From Ypsolopha sequella (lineage: Eukaryota > Arthropoda > Insecta > Lepidoptera > Ypsolophidae), in contig OW204011.1 in NCBI GenBank assembly GCA_934047225.1, forward strand, positions 15,016,339 to 15,080,338: 64,000 nt of DNA, read 5' to 3'. Positions 9,907 to 18,952 of this stretch are shown here, in pieces. The translations under genes and the position numbers were made by a program. The notes beneath the pieces are model-generated. The model was given only the letters and a program-made list of their open reading frames with translations. It was not told where the DNA came from and ran no database searches. Every line of letters begins with the position of its first letter. Position 1 is the first letter of the stretch.

Positions 9907-11892
9907 ATTGCAAGCGTTGAAGATACAATCTTTCGTAATAAAATACCTGTTAACGATGCAGAATGTATCAGGCAAGATATTTCTACTCTGTTGCGCAAAT
10001 CTAAACTACCTAAGCCGAACATATCTAAGCAAGAACTTTCTGCTTTACATCGTTTGCGGAAAAATGACGAATTATTGGTGTTACCGGCCGATAAAGGCAA
10101 TGCGACGGTTATCGTAAACACAATCGATTACGAATGCAAAGTCACGGAGTTAGTAAGTGATACCAGCACTTACAAAAAAGTCAACTACAATCCAACATCC
10201 AGAGTGACAACAAAAGTACAAAAGCTCTTGGAGACATTGCCGGAACACGATCGGGAGCTCGTAAATCGTCTCAGACCCCGTAACCCTACTGCTCCAAAAA
10301 TATATGGGCTACCAAAAATTCACAAGCCTAACTGGCCTCTTAGACCAATAGTTAGCCAGATTGATTCGCCGACATACAATTTGTCACGTCATATGGCAAA
10401 CATTTTACAACCATTGACGGGGAAAACGAGTAGCTATGTGAAGGACTCAAGACACTTCGTTCAAATGTTGGATGATGTTCGTTTAAAGGACAACGAACTT
10501 ATGGTTAGCTTCGACGTGACTTCCCTATTCACGAATGTACCTGTGGGAGAGACAGTAAATATCATCGCTGACCTATTGAAGGAAAATGATATGCCTATAG
10601 AGTACATAAACATTATAGAATTTTGTCTTCGAAGCGGCTATCTGATCTGGCGTGGAGATTTTTACCTTCAAACTGACGGAGTGGCTATGGGTTCCCCCAT
10701 AGCTCCGGTAGTAGCAAATATATTCATGGAGTGGTTTGAGCAAAAAGCTCTACAGAATACACCGTATACTCCAAGATACTGGTGGCGTTATGTTGACGAT
10801 GTTTTTGCCATTGTCAATCGTAATGAAGTGGAACACATCACAGCACACTTAAATTCTATCCATCCTAAAGTAGCGTTTACTAGTGAGAGTGAAGTCAATG
10901 GTGTTTTACCGTTTCTTGACGTGTTGGTGGTACGAAGTCCCGGAGGCAGGTTGGAACACACGGTGTACAGGAAACAAACACACACAGACCGATACCTGCG
11001 AGCCGACTCACACCATCACCCGAAACATCTCTCGTCCGTCCCTCGTACGCTTATTAACAGAGCACTGAGTCTGTGCGATCTGCAATATGTGGACGCTGAA
11101 CTCAGTCATGTCAGAAACGTACTTGAGAGTAATGGCTACAATTGGAGGCAGTGTAACCGGATAGCGAACCAGTCCACCTATCAGCGCCCACATGTGGTTG
11201 AAAGAGCTCCGGTGTATCTTCCATTTGTGAAGGGTGTGACGGATAAAATAGGACATCTGCTTCGCCGGAAATACAGCATTAAAACATTTTTCCGTCCACC
11301 CAGTAGATTAAGGCAGTTACTGCGTTCGCCGAAGGACAAAGAGCCACTAAATACCCCCGGTGTTTATTCCATCCCATGTGACTGTGGCAAGAGTTACATC
11401 GGTGAGACGAGACGGAACGTGTCAACCAGACTGACGGAACACATTAGATGCATGAGAAAACTCGATTGCAACGGATCCGCCGTTGCAGACCATGTCGTAA
11501 ATTCGGATACTACACATTTTATGAGATTCGATAAAGCGAAAGTGTTAGTTCGTGAAAAGTTATTTGTGCCACGTAAAATTCGCGAATCCATAGAAATAAG
11601 CCGACGTCCGAATTTCAATAGAGACAGTGGTTGGGCTTTGCCCGCGGTGTGGAAACCTGTGCTAAAAACAGTTACCGGATCACTCACAGACTTTACTGAA
11701 AGTGACGTAGATACTATAAGTTCCGCGTGTTTATCGTTGTTTGGTGTCACTCCGGTAATTAGTAACACAAGCCCGGAAGTAACTAATTGTGCGGACGCCC
11801 TACCGGTCCGACCACCAATACCATCTGCATCGATGTCATCCCGAGCCCTGCGAGCCGCAGCCCGCAGTGTGAGGCGTAACGTCGTCGCGTAA
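9907..11892 (+). CDS. Penelope-like RT/GIY-YIG protein (right copy, 5'-truncated)
   Basis: Open in frame from 9907 to the stop at 11890, about 661 codons. It lacks roughly the first 97 codons of the left copy, while its RT (YVDD at about 10785) and GIY-YIG domain (about 11361-11450) are complete. No start codon is visible at the truncated end, so expression would need an outside start. Shared sequence with the left copy appears identical, which points to a single recent insertion of both. Confidence 0.88.
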   Translation: MASVEDTIFRNKIPVNDAECIRQDISTLLRKSKLPKPNISKQELSALHRLRKNDELLVLPADKGNATVIVNTIDYECKVTELVSDTSTYKKVNYNPTSRVTTKVQKLLETLPEHDRELVNRLRPRNPTAPKIYGLPKIHKPNWPLRPIVSQIDSPTYNLSRHMANILQPLTGKTSSYVKDSRHFVQMLDDVRLKDNELMVSFDVTSLFTNVPVGETVNIIADLLKENDMPIEYINIIEFCLRSGYLIWRGDFYLQTDGVAMGSPIAPVVANIFMEWFEQKALQNTPYTPRYWWRYVDDVFAIVNRNEVEHITAHLNSIHPKVAFTSESEVNGVLPFLDVLVVRSPGGRLEHTVYRKQTHTDRYLRADSHHHPKHLSSVPRTLINRALSLCDLQYVDAELSHVRNVLESNGYNWRQCNRIANQSTYQRPHVVERAPVYLPFVKGVTDKIGHLLRRKYSIKTFFRPPSRLRQLLRSPKDKEPLNTPGVYSIPCDCGKSYIGETRRNVSTRLTEHIRCMRKLDCNGSAVADHVVNSDTTHFMRFDKAKVLVREKLFVPRKIRESIEISRRPNFNRDSGWALPAVWKPVLKTVTGSLTDFTESDVDTISSACLSLFGVTPVISNTSPEVTNCADALPVRPPIPSASMSSRALRAAARSVRRNVVA

Positions 11893-11907
11893 ACGTCTTT
11901 ACTCGCC

Positions 11908-11945
11908 CAGATGAAGGCAGTCTAAATCTGCTGAAACTGGTCGGC
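11908..11945 (+). ncRNA. Hammerhead-like motif in the PLE 3' UTR (right)
   Basis: CAGATGA, stem GGCAG/CTGC around loop TCTAAAT, then GAAAC. Penelope-like elements are known to carry hammerhead ribozymes. Here the core has A in place of the U expected in CUGAUGA, and the outer stems are not clear, so it may be inactive. Confidence 0.35.
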
Positions 11946-11991
11946 TTTCCCGATCATAACACGTATTGAGGTGAGCCGTTTTTATATAAAT

Positions 11992-12025
11992 CATGAATTA
12001 TCCTCAAGTCTCATTTAATTCTATA
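11992..12025 (+). repeat. 34-nt extension at the PLE 3' end
   Basis: Present only beside the right copy, between the shared 3' end and the right target duplication. It creates the ATG at 11993 of the downstream open frame, which is accidental. Its source is not visible in the window. Confidence 0.55.
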
Positions 12026-12615
12026 ATCTTAGAAAAGCTTGCTAACAAACGACTAGTCAAATTTCTGAACAAATTAAACATTATTTCAGAGAGACAGTTT
12101 GGGTTTAGGCAGCAGAGATCAACAGAAGATGCTGTTGTTTTGCTTGCGGAGCTCATATCTGCTTATCTAGACAAGGGCCTGAAATGCATTGGCGTTTTTT
12201 TGGACCTGGCCAAGGCCTTTGATACGGTCTCAACTTCGATCCTCCTAAGAAAACTTGAATGTCTGGGCGTTAGAGGAACTGCACTATCCTGGTTCCGCAG
12301 CTATTTATCCAATAGAAAACAGCTCGTAAAGGTTGGATGTCACAGAAGCAACATGGAGACGGTTAACTACGGTGTACCACAAGGCAGTATCCTGGGACCT
12401 ACTTTGTTCATAATCTACATGAACGACTTACATGATCTTGAGATGAGTGGGGCGGAGACCATCTGCTACGCTGATGATACGGTGGTGCTATTCCACGGTA
12501 ACACATGGGAAAACGCTTTTCGGGCTACTGAAGAAGGGATGTTTATGGTTTCTAACTGGCTTCAAAGCAATCTACTCACACTTAACTATAAAAAAACGAA
12601 ATACGAGTGTTTCCA
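12026..12615 (+). pseudogene. LINE-D reverse transcriptase fragment, right piece
   Basis: Continues the RT begun at 7464. Blocks seen: RQFGFRQQRSTEDAV, FLDLAKAFDTV (first catalytic Asp), YGVPQGSILGPTLFIIYMND and YADDTVVLF (catalytic DD). Homology fades at about 12610, so both ends of the LINE are missing. The first 12 bases are the right target duplication. The spacing of blocks and the FLDLAKAFDTV motif fit the CR1/Jockey group; the clade is not certain. Confidence 0.85.
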
Positions 12616-12642
12616 TAACCTTAATATTTATGTATTGTGTAA

Positions 12643-12781
12643 CTGTCATCGCAAAATTTCCATTGGTTTCTCTAGATTAGGATTTTAAAATTTAAAACAA
12701 TTTCCATTCGTTTCTATAATTTGAATTTTTAAATATTAAACGTTAAAATTTTAATTTATAGAAACTTTGAGATGACAGTTT
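12643..12781. repeat. Small inverted-repeat element (MITE-like)
   Basis: AACTGTCAT at about 12641 and ATGACAGTT at about 12772 are inverted, with further imperfect pairing of TTTCTATAA-type segments inside. It sits at the end of LINE-D homology, so it may have truncated it. No coding content. Confidence 0.4.
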
Positions 12782-12939
12782 TTGTTGAATACCTATCTAT
12801 CGAACAAATTTGGAATTTAAGTGTTCTGTTTCGATTAACCAGAAAAAGGTGGGTTTTTCACAATCCGGCTGCGAAACGGCTCCTAAAAGTTTATGCTAGG
12901 ATCCAGGTTTGTATTTACTTATATTGATTAACAATGTAT

Positions 12940-13130
12940 CATTGCGGTATGGAAACGCAGAAAGAAAAGGAAATCTGGATGTGTGAAGCTCTGAACCGGG
13001 ACTCGAACCCGGGACCTCTCGCTTACCGGGAGATTGCTGTACCACTGAGCTATCCAGTTAGATAAGATACCCTGTTCAGAGCTCCTCACATCCAGATTTA
13101 CTTTTCTTTCTAAGTTTCTATACAGCAATG
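12940..13130. mobile_element. Inverted-repeat element with a tRNA-like core
   Basis: Arms of about 56 bp at 12940-12995 and 13075-13130 are close reverse complements (shared AATCTGGATGTG and AGAAAGAAAAG). Between them, on the minus strand, is a tRNA-like sequence. The structure looks like a short transposable element built on a tRNA sequence, with inverted ends that a normal SINE does not have. Confidence 0.65.
12993..13059 (-). ncRNA. tRNA-like sequence (degenerate)
   Basis: On the minus strand it has a good A box (TAGCTCAGTGG), a good B box (GGTTCGAGTCC) and a perfect five-pair T stem (CCGGG/CCCGG). The acceptor stem pairs at only about 5 of 7 positions, and the anticodon loop has G where T33 should be, so no anticodon can be assigned. 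RNA polymerase III could still bind. Most likely a tRNA-derived repeat, not a working tRNA gene. Confidence 0.5.
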
Positions 13131-13999
13131 AATAGGTACCACTCATTAAAAAAAAAACTATTAAAGTCACATTAACACACAATTTCTTTTATATAATTTA
13201 GAATTCTTATAAACTAAATTTTTGTACTCAAAATTGTGTTTTCTGCAAATTTTAAATAGAAAACGGCAATTTCATAGTTATTGACCTAATTTAACTAACC
13301 ACCAAAAGCATCATTAGAGGGAGAAAGAAAGACAAACGAATCAATTGCCTAAAGCGATGCGCTATCACCTTTGATTAATTTAGTTAAGGCGATTACCATC
13401 GCCAAATTAGCAGCTCGATATTTGTCAGAACGAATATCAACGGAAGCGACATCGAAATAACGTTCATATCAGCGCGCAATACATAGTGGCTGTTACGACG
13501 CTCGCTGCTTCCTTGATAGGGCGAAATAGGAGAAAATTATACTTTTCACGTGGACGTGATTGTTCGATTGAATAATCCTATGTTATGTTTATAGCTATCA
13601 AATTTATCTATTTATCAAAGCATAAATAAATTCAATCGGCCAAGCCACTTAGGAGCAGTAGGAAATTCAAGCCAAAAAACACCATTTAGTTAATAAACTT
13701 TTTCATTTAGAAGTTTTGGTGGTATGAAAAAGAAAAATGTTGCATATGTTGTCTAAGAACTGGTTATTCATAATACATTTTTTCATTATTTTTGGTTTGG
13801 CCGTAAACGAGGGGTAGGCTTTAGAAAGTACCCATTTGGCAATAGTAAGGCCCTTAATCAAAGGCTATCACTCGTCCTTATCTGATACTCAGTGAACTTG
13901 GTACTGTCCTTATTTCGCAAAAAGCTAATTCAAACTTTAAAATAGATAACTAAAAGGTCTCTTAATTAACAAATCAATTATTTAGCTTGTACGAGAGTA
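13131..13999. other. AT-rich DNA, nothing recognised
   Basis: About 0.87 kb with no gene, repeat or promoter that I can support. Confidence 0.5.
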
Positions 14000-14196
14000 A
14001 GATATTATAACAAGAATATAATGTACTAGATTACATTGAAACATGCTTAGGTAAGTACATACACTAATAATTTTATATTCGACATCGTTCGCCTCCATTT
14101 CCATCTCCATCGCACACTATGCCCTGTCTCGCTTGCCCTCTCCACCGCCTCTATATCTATAGGTATATAAACCGTGAACATGACTCTGAACGCGTT
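14000..14196 (+). pseudogene. Orphan histone H4 promoter
   Basis: Diverged copy of the H4 upstream region at about 46060-46231. Shared blocks include GTACTAGATTACATTGAAAC, TTTATATTCGACATCGTTCG, CTCGC/CTTGC-CCTCTCCACCGCC, the TATA box TATATAAA (14164-14171) and TGAACGCGTT. Similarity ends at 14196, 33 bases after the TATA start, and no H4 coding sequence follows. LINE-A begins at the break. The divergence shows this copy has long been outside the homogenising part of the array. Confidence 0.85.
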
Positions 14197-14219
14197 CGGT
14201 CAGGTTTGGTCATCGTCAT

Positions 14220-14795
14220 CAGTGTTGCCAGACGCCATGGGCAATTTTAGGATTTTTCTGGGAAAAAGGCAAAAAAAAGGGCGGAAAGGTCTTGAATACG
14301 GCAAAACATGGGCAATTTTGGAAAAATATTAACGTTAATAAATGTACTAGAATAGAAATGGAAATGTAACTTAGTTCAGATAGCATATTAAAGGTTTCGC
14401 GTAAGTATGTAATACAGTGAATAAAACGACATCAAGTAAAATGAAAAAATCGGAATATTTTACCTTTTTTACTCCAGTCTTAGCTGTCTTAGTACTCGTA
14501 CAGTGTCAGTGGTTGGCGTCGCACCGTCCGTTCGCGTCGCGATTCCCGTTCACACTAACTTCACGTAACACGTTGGAGTTGTCAAAGTATGTTGATGCCA
14601 TAGAGAAAATTTCTTCAAAGGGCGGGGATTTTCGAAAAATTTAGTTTGTTCTAGATTTGTTCAAAGGGTGTCAAATTACTACATACAAATTCTTCTACAC
14701 TTCGTTGTTTTAACGATTATGGGCGATTTTGTGTCGGAAATGGCAATTTTTACTATCTGCGTGGGCAAAAGTTTGGATCGGGTCTGGCAACACTG
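14220..14795. mobile_element. hAT-type MITE
   Basis: Terminal inverted repeats CAGTGTTGCCAGAC (14220-14233) and its complement ending GGCAACACTG at 14795, flanked by a perfect 8-bp duplication ATCGTCAT (14212-14219, 14796-14803). Eight-base duplications and CAG...CTG ends are hAT signatures. At 576 bp it has no transposase; the open frame at 14417-14644 shows no transposase motif. Confidence 0.85.
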
Positions 14796-14803
14796 ATCGT
14801 CAT

Positions 14804-15168
14804 TCACATTTTGTTAGTCGCCGGCACAACTCGTGTCACTCAAATTGCGCCCTAAACCGCCAAAACAGCCGCTCTGCGGTGCTCGCGCTCTCGCGCGCCA
14901 AAACCTTAACGGATGGTAGTCGCCCTTAGATTACCATCTATGAACTTTTAAAAAGAACTTTTCAAAATGACTTTTAAAGGACTACAGTGTTAGTGTTAGT
15001 GTACAGTGTTTAAAATACAGGACAAAGTGTCGTTGTGGAAACTAGGTACGGAGTGTGGATTGCGCTAAGGTGGGCTAGTGATTGTTTACGTAGTGACACT
15101 CGCCTCCCTACCCTAGGTAGGGAGAGGGCCTCCCCCCAGTGACATCCTCTTCCCCCCCAAGTGACAAG
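14804..15168 (+). other. LINE-A 5' UTR
   Basis: Mixed-composition leader with short repeats such as AGTGTTAGTGTTAGTG before ORF1. No gene seen. Confidence 0.5.
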
Positions 15169-16868
15169 ATGACGGACAATTACGACGAAGGGCTCCTAGA
15201 GTACCTAAAAAATAAATACCCTGACGATGTGTCACACTTTGTGTCACTCACCCAGTTATCACCGGCCTCGCCGGCAGATACTACCCAAGATGATCCCACA
15301 CACTCACCGACGTTGATTCCTCTGGAAAAACAGACTCCCCCAGACTTCGACATGGAAACCTTATCGGATAAGGAATCCTTCACGGACAAAAACAATTCCT
15401 TCAATGGGCTCACTGAGAGTAACAACGAAGACGACCAATCCTCCTCATCATCTGAGGATGGATCCCCAAGACCAGGGAAGAAGCGCAAAGGGCCTAAGGT
15501 CAAGCGTTCCCGCGCAAACAAAACCGTCAAAACGGCGTGCTCTCCCACGCCGTTAACGGTCGCCCCACAAGCTTCCCTCTCCGCCCCGCTTGCCCCCCCC
15601 CCCCTCTCTCCTCTCACTCGCACTCGCACCGGAACTCCAGTCTCCGGGTTCAAAAAGGCCGAGAAATCGCCTCCTCAGCTCTGCATAGCAGACAAAAATT
15701 CCTGGACAAGGATTGTCAATGCCATGTCGGACAGGAAAATTCAGTTTATTAAGGCAAAAAATACCAAAGACGGTATTCTTGTACAAGTTCCCACCTCAAA
15801 TGACCACCGCGCTCTGACCAAATACTTGGACGCGCAGGTACCCAAAATCCAATATCATCAGTGGACACTCCCCGAGGACAGGCGCCTCAGGGTAGTGATC
15901 CGGGGTATGACCTCAAATCAAACAAGTCACTTCCCGTTATCGAAGCCCATCGCATGTATAACGGGAAAACAAAACTCCCGTACGATCTAGTACTAATTGT
16001 CCTCGAGCTCTCTCCCGAGGGCAAGAAAGTTTTTAACATTGCTGACGTATGCCAAATAAATGGTATAAAAATAGAGCAACCAAACAAAAAGAATAGCCCC
16101 CTTCAATGTCACAATTGTCAACTTTACGGACACTCTGGCCGAAATTGTCACCGGAATCCTAGATGCGTTAAGTGTCTAGGAAACCACCACTACAGTCAAT
16201 GCCCCCGCCCCAAAAACCAGGCAGATTGTGTTGACCCACCAGGTTGCGTAAACTGCAACAAACTTGGGCACACAGCTTCATACGGTGGCTGCCCCTTCCG
16301 CCCAAAAGTGAAACAAACCTCACAAGGGCGCGCCCCTCAAGTCCCTGCTAAACCGCAGGCTCAGCCACAACAAGGAGTATCGAACTCAAAACAAAACGCT
16401 TGGTTTAAACCACTAAACTGGGCAAACAGCTGCCAAGATTTCCCCCCACTCCCCGCCGCCACCGCCTCACCCCCTGCCGCAAGCCAATCCCAGGCGCCGC
16501 GACCGGCGGCCGCGGGCACGCGACAACCGGCCGGCGAGACGCCGCGCCATGTAAATACCCCCCTCGCGGGGCACGCGCCGCGCCCCGCGCCGCGTCCCTT
16601 GCCTCTCATGACAATGCCGTTACTAGAGAAACCTAGCCCGGTGGCCTCTCGACTGGCGCGCGCCCCACAGCCCGACTTTCTTTCATCTCTGCTAAACACA
16701 CTAGCGGAAATAAATCCTGACGAAATCAACGATTTCTTAAATAAAATTGACCATTATGCCGCAGCAGGCGATATTGCAAATGTGATGCGCGCATATCAAG
16801 AACACGGACATATGATTGGTCAATTACGTTCCGTTATCGCAACTTACCCTAATACTCGCAATGTATAA
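15169..16868 (+). pseudogene. LINE-A ORF1 (Gag-like), frameshifted
   Basis: The first ATG with good context is 15169 (MTDNYDEG). The frame holds an acidic Ser/Pro-rich N-terminus and then the domain that precedes the zinc knuckles (LRVVIRGM). Near 15905-15930 it slips. The second half lies in another frame (15861-16868) with three knuckles: CHNCQLYGHSGRNC, CVKCLGNHHYSQC, CVNCNKLGHTASYGGC, then a Pro/Ala-rich region and a short helical C-terminus. ORF1 protein would bind the element's RNA. Its stop at 16866 overlaps the ORF2 start by 8 bases. Confidence 0.85.
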
Positions 16869-17270
16869 TACACCCGGTAGAACAAAACCCCGTTCTTTAA
16901 AGTTGGCATTCTTTAATGCCGACGGACTGAAAAAACAAAGAGACCTAATAGGTAAATTCCTTACTGACCACCAAATTGACATTTTTCTCGTACAAGAGAC
17001 ATTCCTTAAGACAAAAGACCGTAACCCAAACATAAATGGTTACAAAATTCACAGACAAGACAGGCAAAACGCCGCCTTAGGCGGCACAGCCATATATTAT
17101 CGTAGGTGCCTGCATATTTCGCCTATAGACACACCCCCCCTCATAAATCTTGAAGCTAGCATATGTCAAATTGCTATGACTGGACACCCTTCAATTACCT
17201 TAGCCTCCTGCTACCAGAGACAGGGTAGTGCTGAATTGCAAAGGAGAATGGAGGAATCCGACATTACTAC
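16861..17270 (+). pseudogene. LINE-A ORF2, N-terminal endonuclease part
   Basis: ATG 16861 (MYNTPGRTKPRSLKLAFFNADG). Contains the first endonuclease blocks: FFNADGLKKQRDL with the Asn, then LVQETFLK with the catalytic Glu. The frame is cut by BEL-2 at 17270; ACTAC (17266-17270) is the left target duplication. It resumes in the same phase at 25136. Confidence 0.88.
17266..17270. repeat. BEL-2 target duplication, left
   Basis: ACTAC, repeated at 25131-25135. Joining the flanks with one copy keeps ORF2 of LINE-A in frame. Confidence 0.85.
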
Positions 17271-17469
17271 TGTTAGCGACGGGTGCAGCAAAGGTCAACT
17301 TCACACGCCCTCTGCAGGCAACGAAAGGAACTAACGAAGATTTAGGGTATGCTAGCGCGGCGTTACCGTACAGACGCAACAAAATGTTTTTCGCGTTTTT
17401 AACATAAAAATAATGATTTTAGAACAAATAAATAAATGTAAATAGATTAAGAATATCATATAGAATTAG
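17271..17469 (+). repeat. BEL-2 5' LTR, first 199 bases
   Basis: Matches 24679-24877. Ends at GAATTAG, where LINE-B sequence begins. Confidence 0.93.
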
Positions 17470-18520
17470 CAAAGTCTGGCATGAAGGACTCATCTTTAAA
17501 CTACACAAGACAGGCCTCTCCGACCGTCTTGTCCGCACGGTGGCATCATACCTCAAAGATCGCTCATTCCGCTTCAGACATGAAGGGCTGCTCTCCTCTC
17601 CACGCCCCCTAAGGGCTGGAGTCCCCCAGGGATCAGTTCTCTCCCCTATCCTCTACTCGTTATACACAAACGATATTCCCGTCCCCACAAACGGGGTACA
17701 GCTATCACTCTTCGCAGATGACACTGCTCTCTATGTCAAAGGACATAACCCCCCGACTATCCTCGCCAAACTCCAAAAGTCTATCGATGACCTTGGAGAA
17801 TGGTTTCAAAGATGGCGCATCGATGTGAACCCTGAAAAGAGTTCCGCGATTCGCTTTGACCACAAACGCCGTCACCATGACAACCCCAACGTCCGAATGC
17901 TAGGTACCCCAGTCCCTTGGCATAGCACAGCCAAATACCTAGGAGTCACTCTGGACTCGAGACTAACTTTTGCACCCCACGTCAATAGAGTGACGCGCAC
18001 AGCCCGCTTCTATCTGTACCGGCTTAACAGCATGTTAGGCAGGCACAGTAAAATGTCTCTCAGGAACAAGCGAACACTATACAAGGTCTGCATCCGACCT
18101 GTGTTAACGTACGCTTCCCCTGTCTTCGCACATGCGAACCCCAAAGTCCTGTATAAAATGCAGATAGTACAGAACTTATTCTGTCGGAGAGCGGCCAACG
18201 CACCATGGTACGTGCGCAACGCAGACCTCCATCGTGATTTGGAGCTACCCACCCTCCAACAATTCATGAAATCCCTCTCAGATACCTTCTTCAAATCTTC
18301 TGAAGAACACCCCAATCCATTAGTACGCGAGACAGTCTCCTATACTGCTCCGTCTATATCCCGATACAAGGTTCGAAGACCAAGAAACGTTCTCTCCGAT
18401 CCCCCTGACAAACTCTCAGCCCATCTCAATCTCCTTCTGGAAGCCTTCGATGAGCTGAAGGCTCAAACCAAACGATCAGAGCCTAGCTCTTCCTCCCAAC
18501 CCCCAGAAATTAACACTTAG
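17470..18520 (+). pseudogene. LINE-B ORF2, RT and C-terminal part
   Basis: Open from 17470 to the stop at 18518, about 349 codons, 5'-truncated. RT blocks: KVWHEGLIFKL, RAGVPQGSVLSPILYSLYTND and LFADDTALYV (catalytic DD), then WRIDVNPEKSS and TAKYLGVTLDSRL, then the thumb and C-terminal region (RTLYKVCIRPVLTYASPVF). No RNase H domain follows, as in Jockey elements. Amino-acid similarity to LINE-A in this region is only moderate (my reading is about half identical), so B is a separate family. The endonuclease is missing. Confidence 0.88.
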
Positions 18521-18753
18521 TGTTCTTATCCAGCGGATGCCCCTATAGGGCTCCGCTAGCGCCCCCTTTCCCCAGAGGGGGTCGCTTCTGATAAAGGTTT
18601 TAAGACCCGTATGGGCCAAACCAAATTAGGTGGAGTTTAGTGGGTAGGCACTCAGTGAGTCCCACATAACCAACGTAACCGGTTACGTTGGTATGCTATG
18701 AGCATTCTCCACCTCCCTCCCACCGTGACCTCCGGAGGGTGCCTTGCTTGGGC

Positions 18754-18755
<2 letters not shown>
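18521..18755 (+). other. LINE-B 3' UTR with a perfect palindrome
   Basis: Contains a perfect 24-bp palindrome at 18669-18692 (arm ACCAACGTAACC) and a shorter hairpin near 18543-18560. The palindrome also lies at 32046-32069. Position near the 3' end suggests a role in recognition by the element's own RT, which is inferred only. Confidence 0.6.
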
Positions 18756-18787
<32 letters not shown>

Positions 18788-18788
<1 letters not shown>

Positions 18789-18881
18789 CGGTTTGTCATT
18801 CAGTTCTGAGCATTACAAGAAGAATAATAAGAATAATAAAAGAAGAAAAATCTAAAAGAAGTTTCAATACAGTCCACTACA
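18788..18881 (+). repeat. BEL-2 5' LTR, last 94 bases
   Basis: Matches 25037-25130 with one noticed substitution. Holds the initiator-like TCATTCAGTT. Confidence 0.92.
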
Positions 18882-18952
18882 GTTTTTGGACCTTCGGAAG
18901 CCGGATCACTGAAGGAAGAATATTTTCGTCGAGAATCAAGATCCCGGGAACA

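Larger units (their letters stand above)
9905..12025 (+). mobile_element. Penelope-like element, right copy (plus strand)
   Basis: Second copy in opposite orientation. It is 5'-truncated, its homology starting at about 9905 (TTATTGCAAGCG, matching the complement of the left copy near 9610). It ends in the same 3' UTR as the left copy up to 11991, then has 34 extra bases (11992-12025) before the right target duplication. Confidence 0.88.
17470..18787 (+). mobile_element. LINE-B fragment in the BEL-2 LTR
   Basis: A 5'-truncated Jockey-like LINE: the RT part of ORF2, a 3' UTR and a tail of 32 A (18756-18787). It replaces LTR bases equivalent to 24878-25036, including the LTR TATA box, and resumes LTR sequence 21 bases after the TATA start. 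18106-18755 appears identical to 31483-32132, the copy at H4 of unit 1. Confidence 0.9.

Noticed and set aside
12993..13059. A working tRNA gene
   Set aside because: Acceptor stem mismatched, T33 missing, no assignable anticodon, and it lies inside an inverted-repeat element.
14417..14644. 75-codon open frame inside the hAT MITE
   Set aside because: No transposase motif; the element is too short for hAT coding capacity.
18698..18952. 85 extra residues at the start of the BEL-2 frame, including a Lys run
   Set aside because: They translate the LINE-B 3' UTR, its A-tail and the LTR end; the natural start is 18953.
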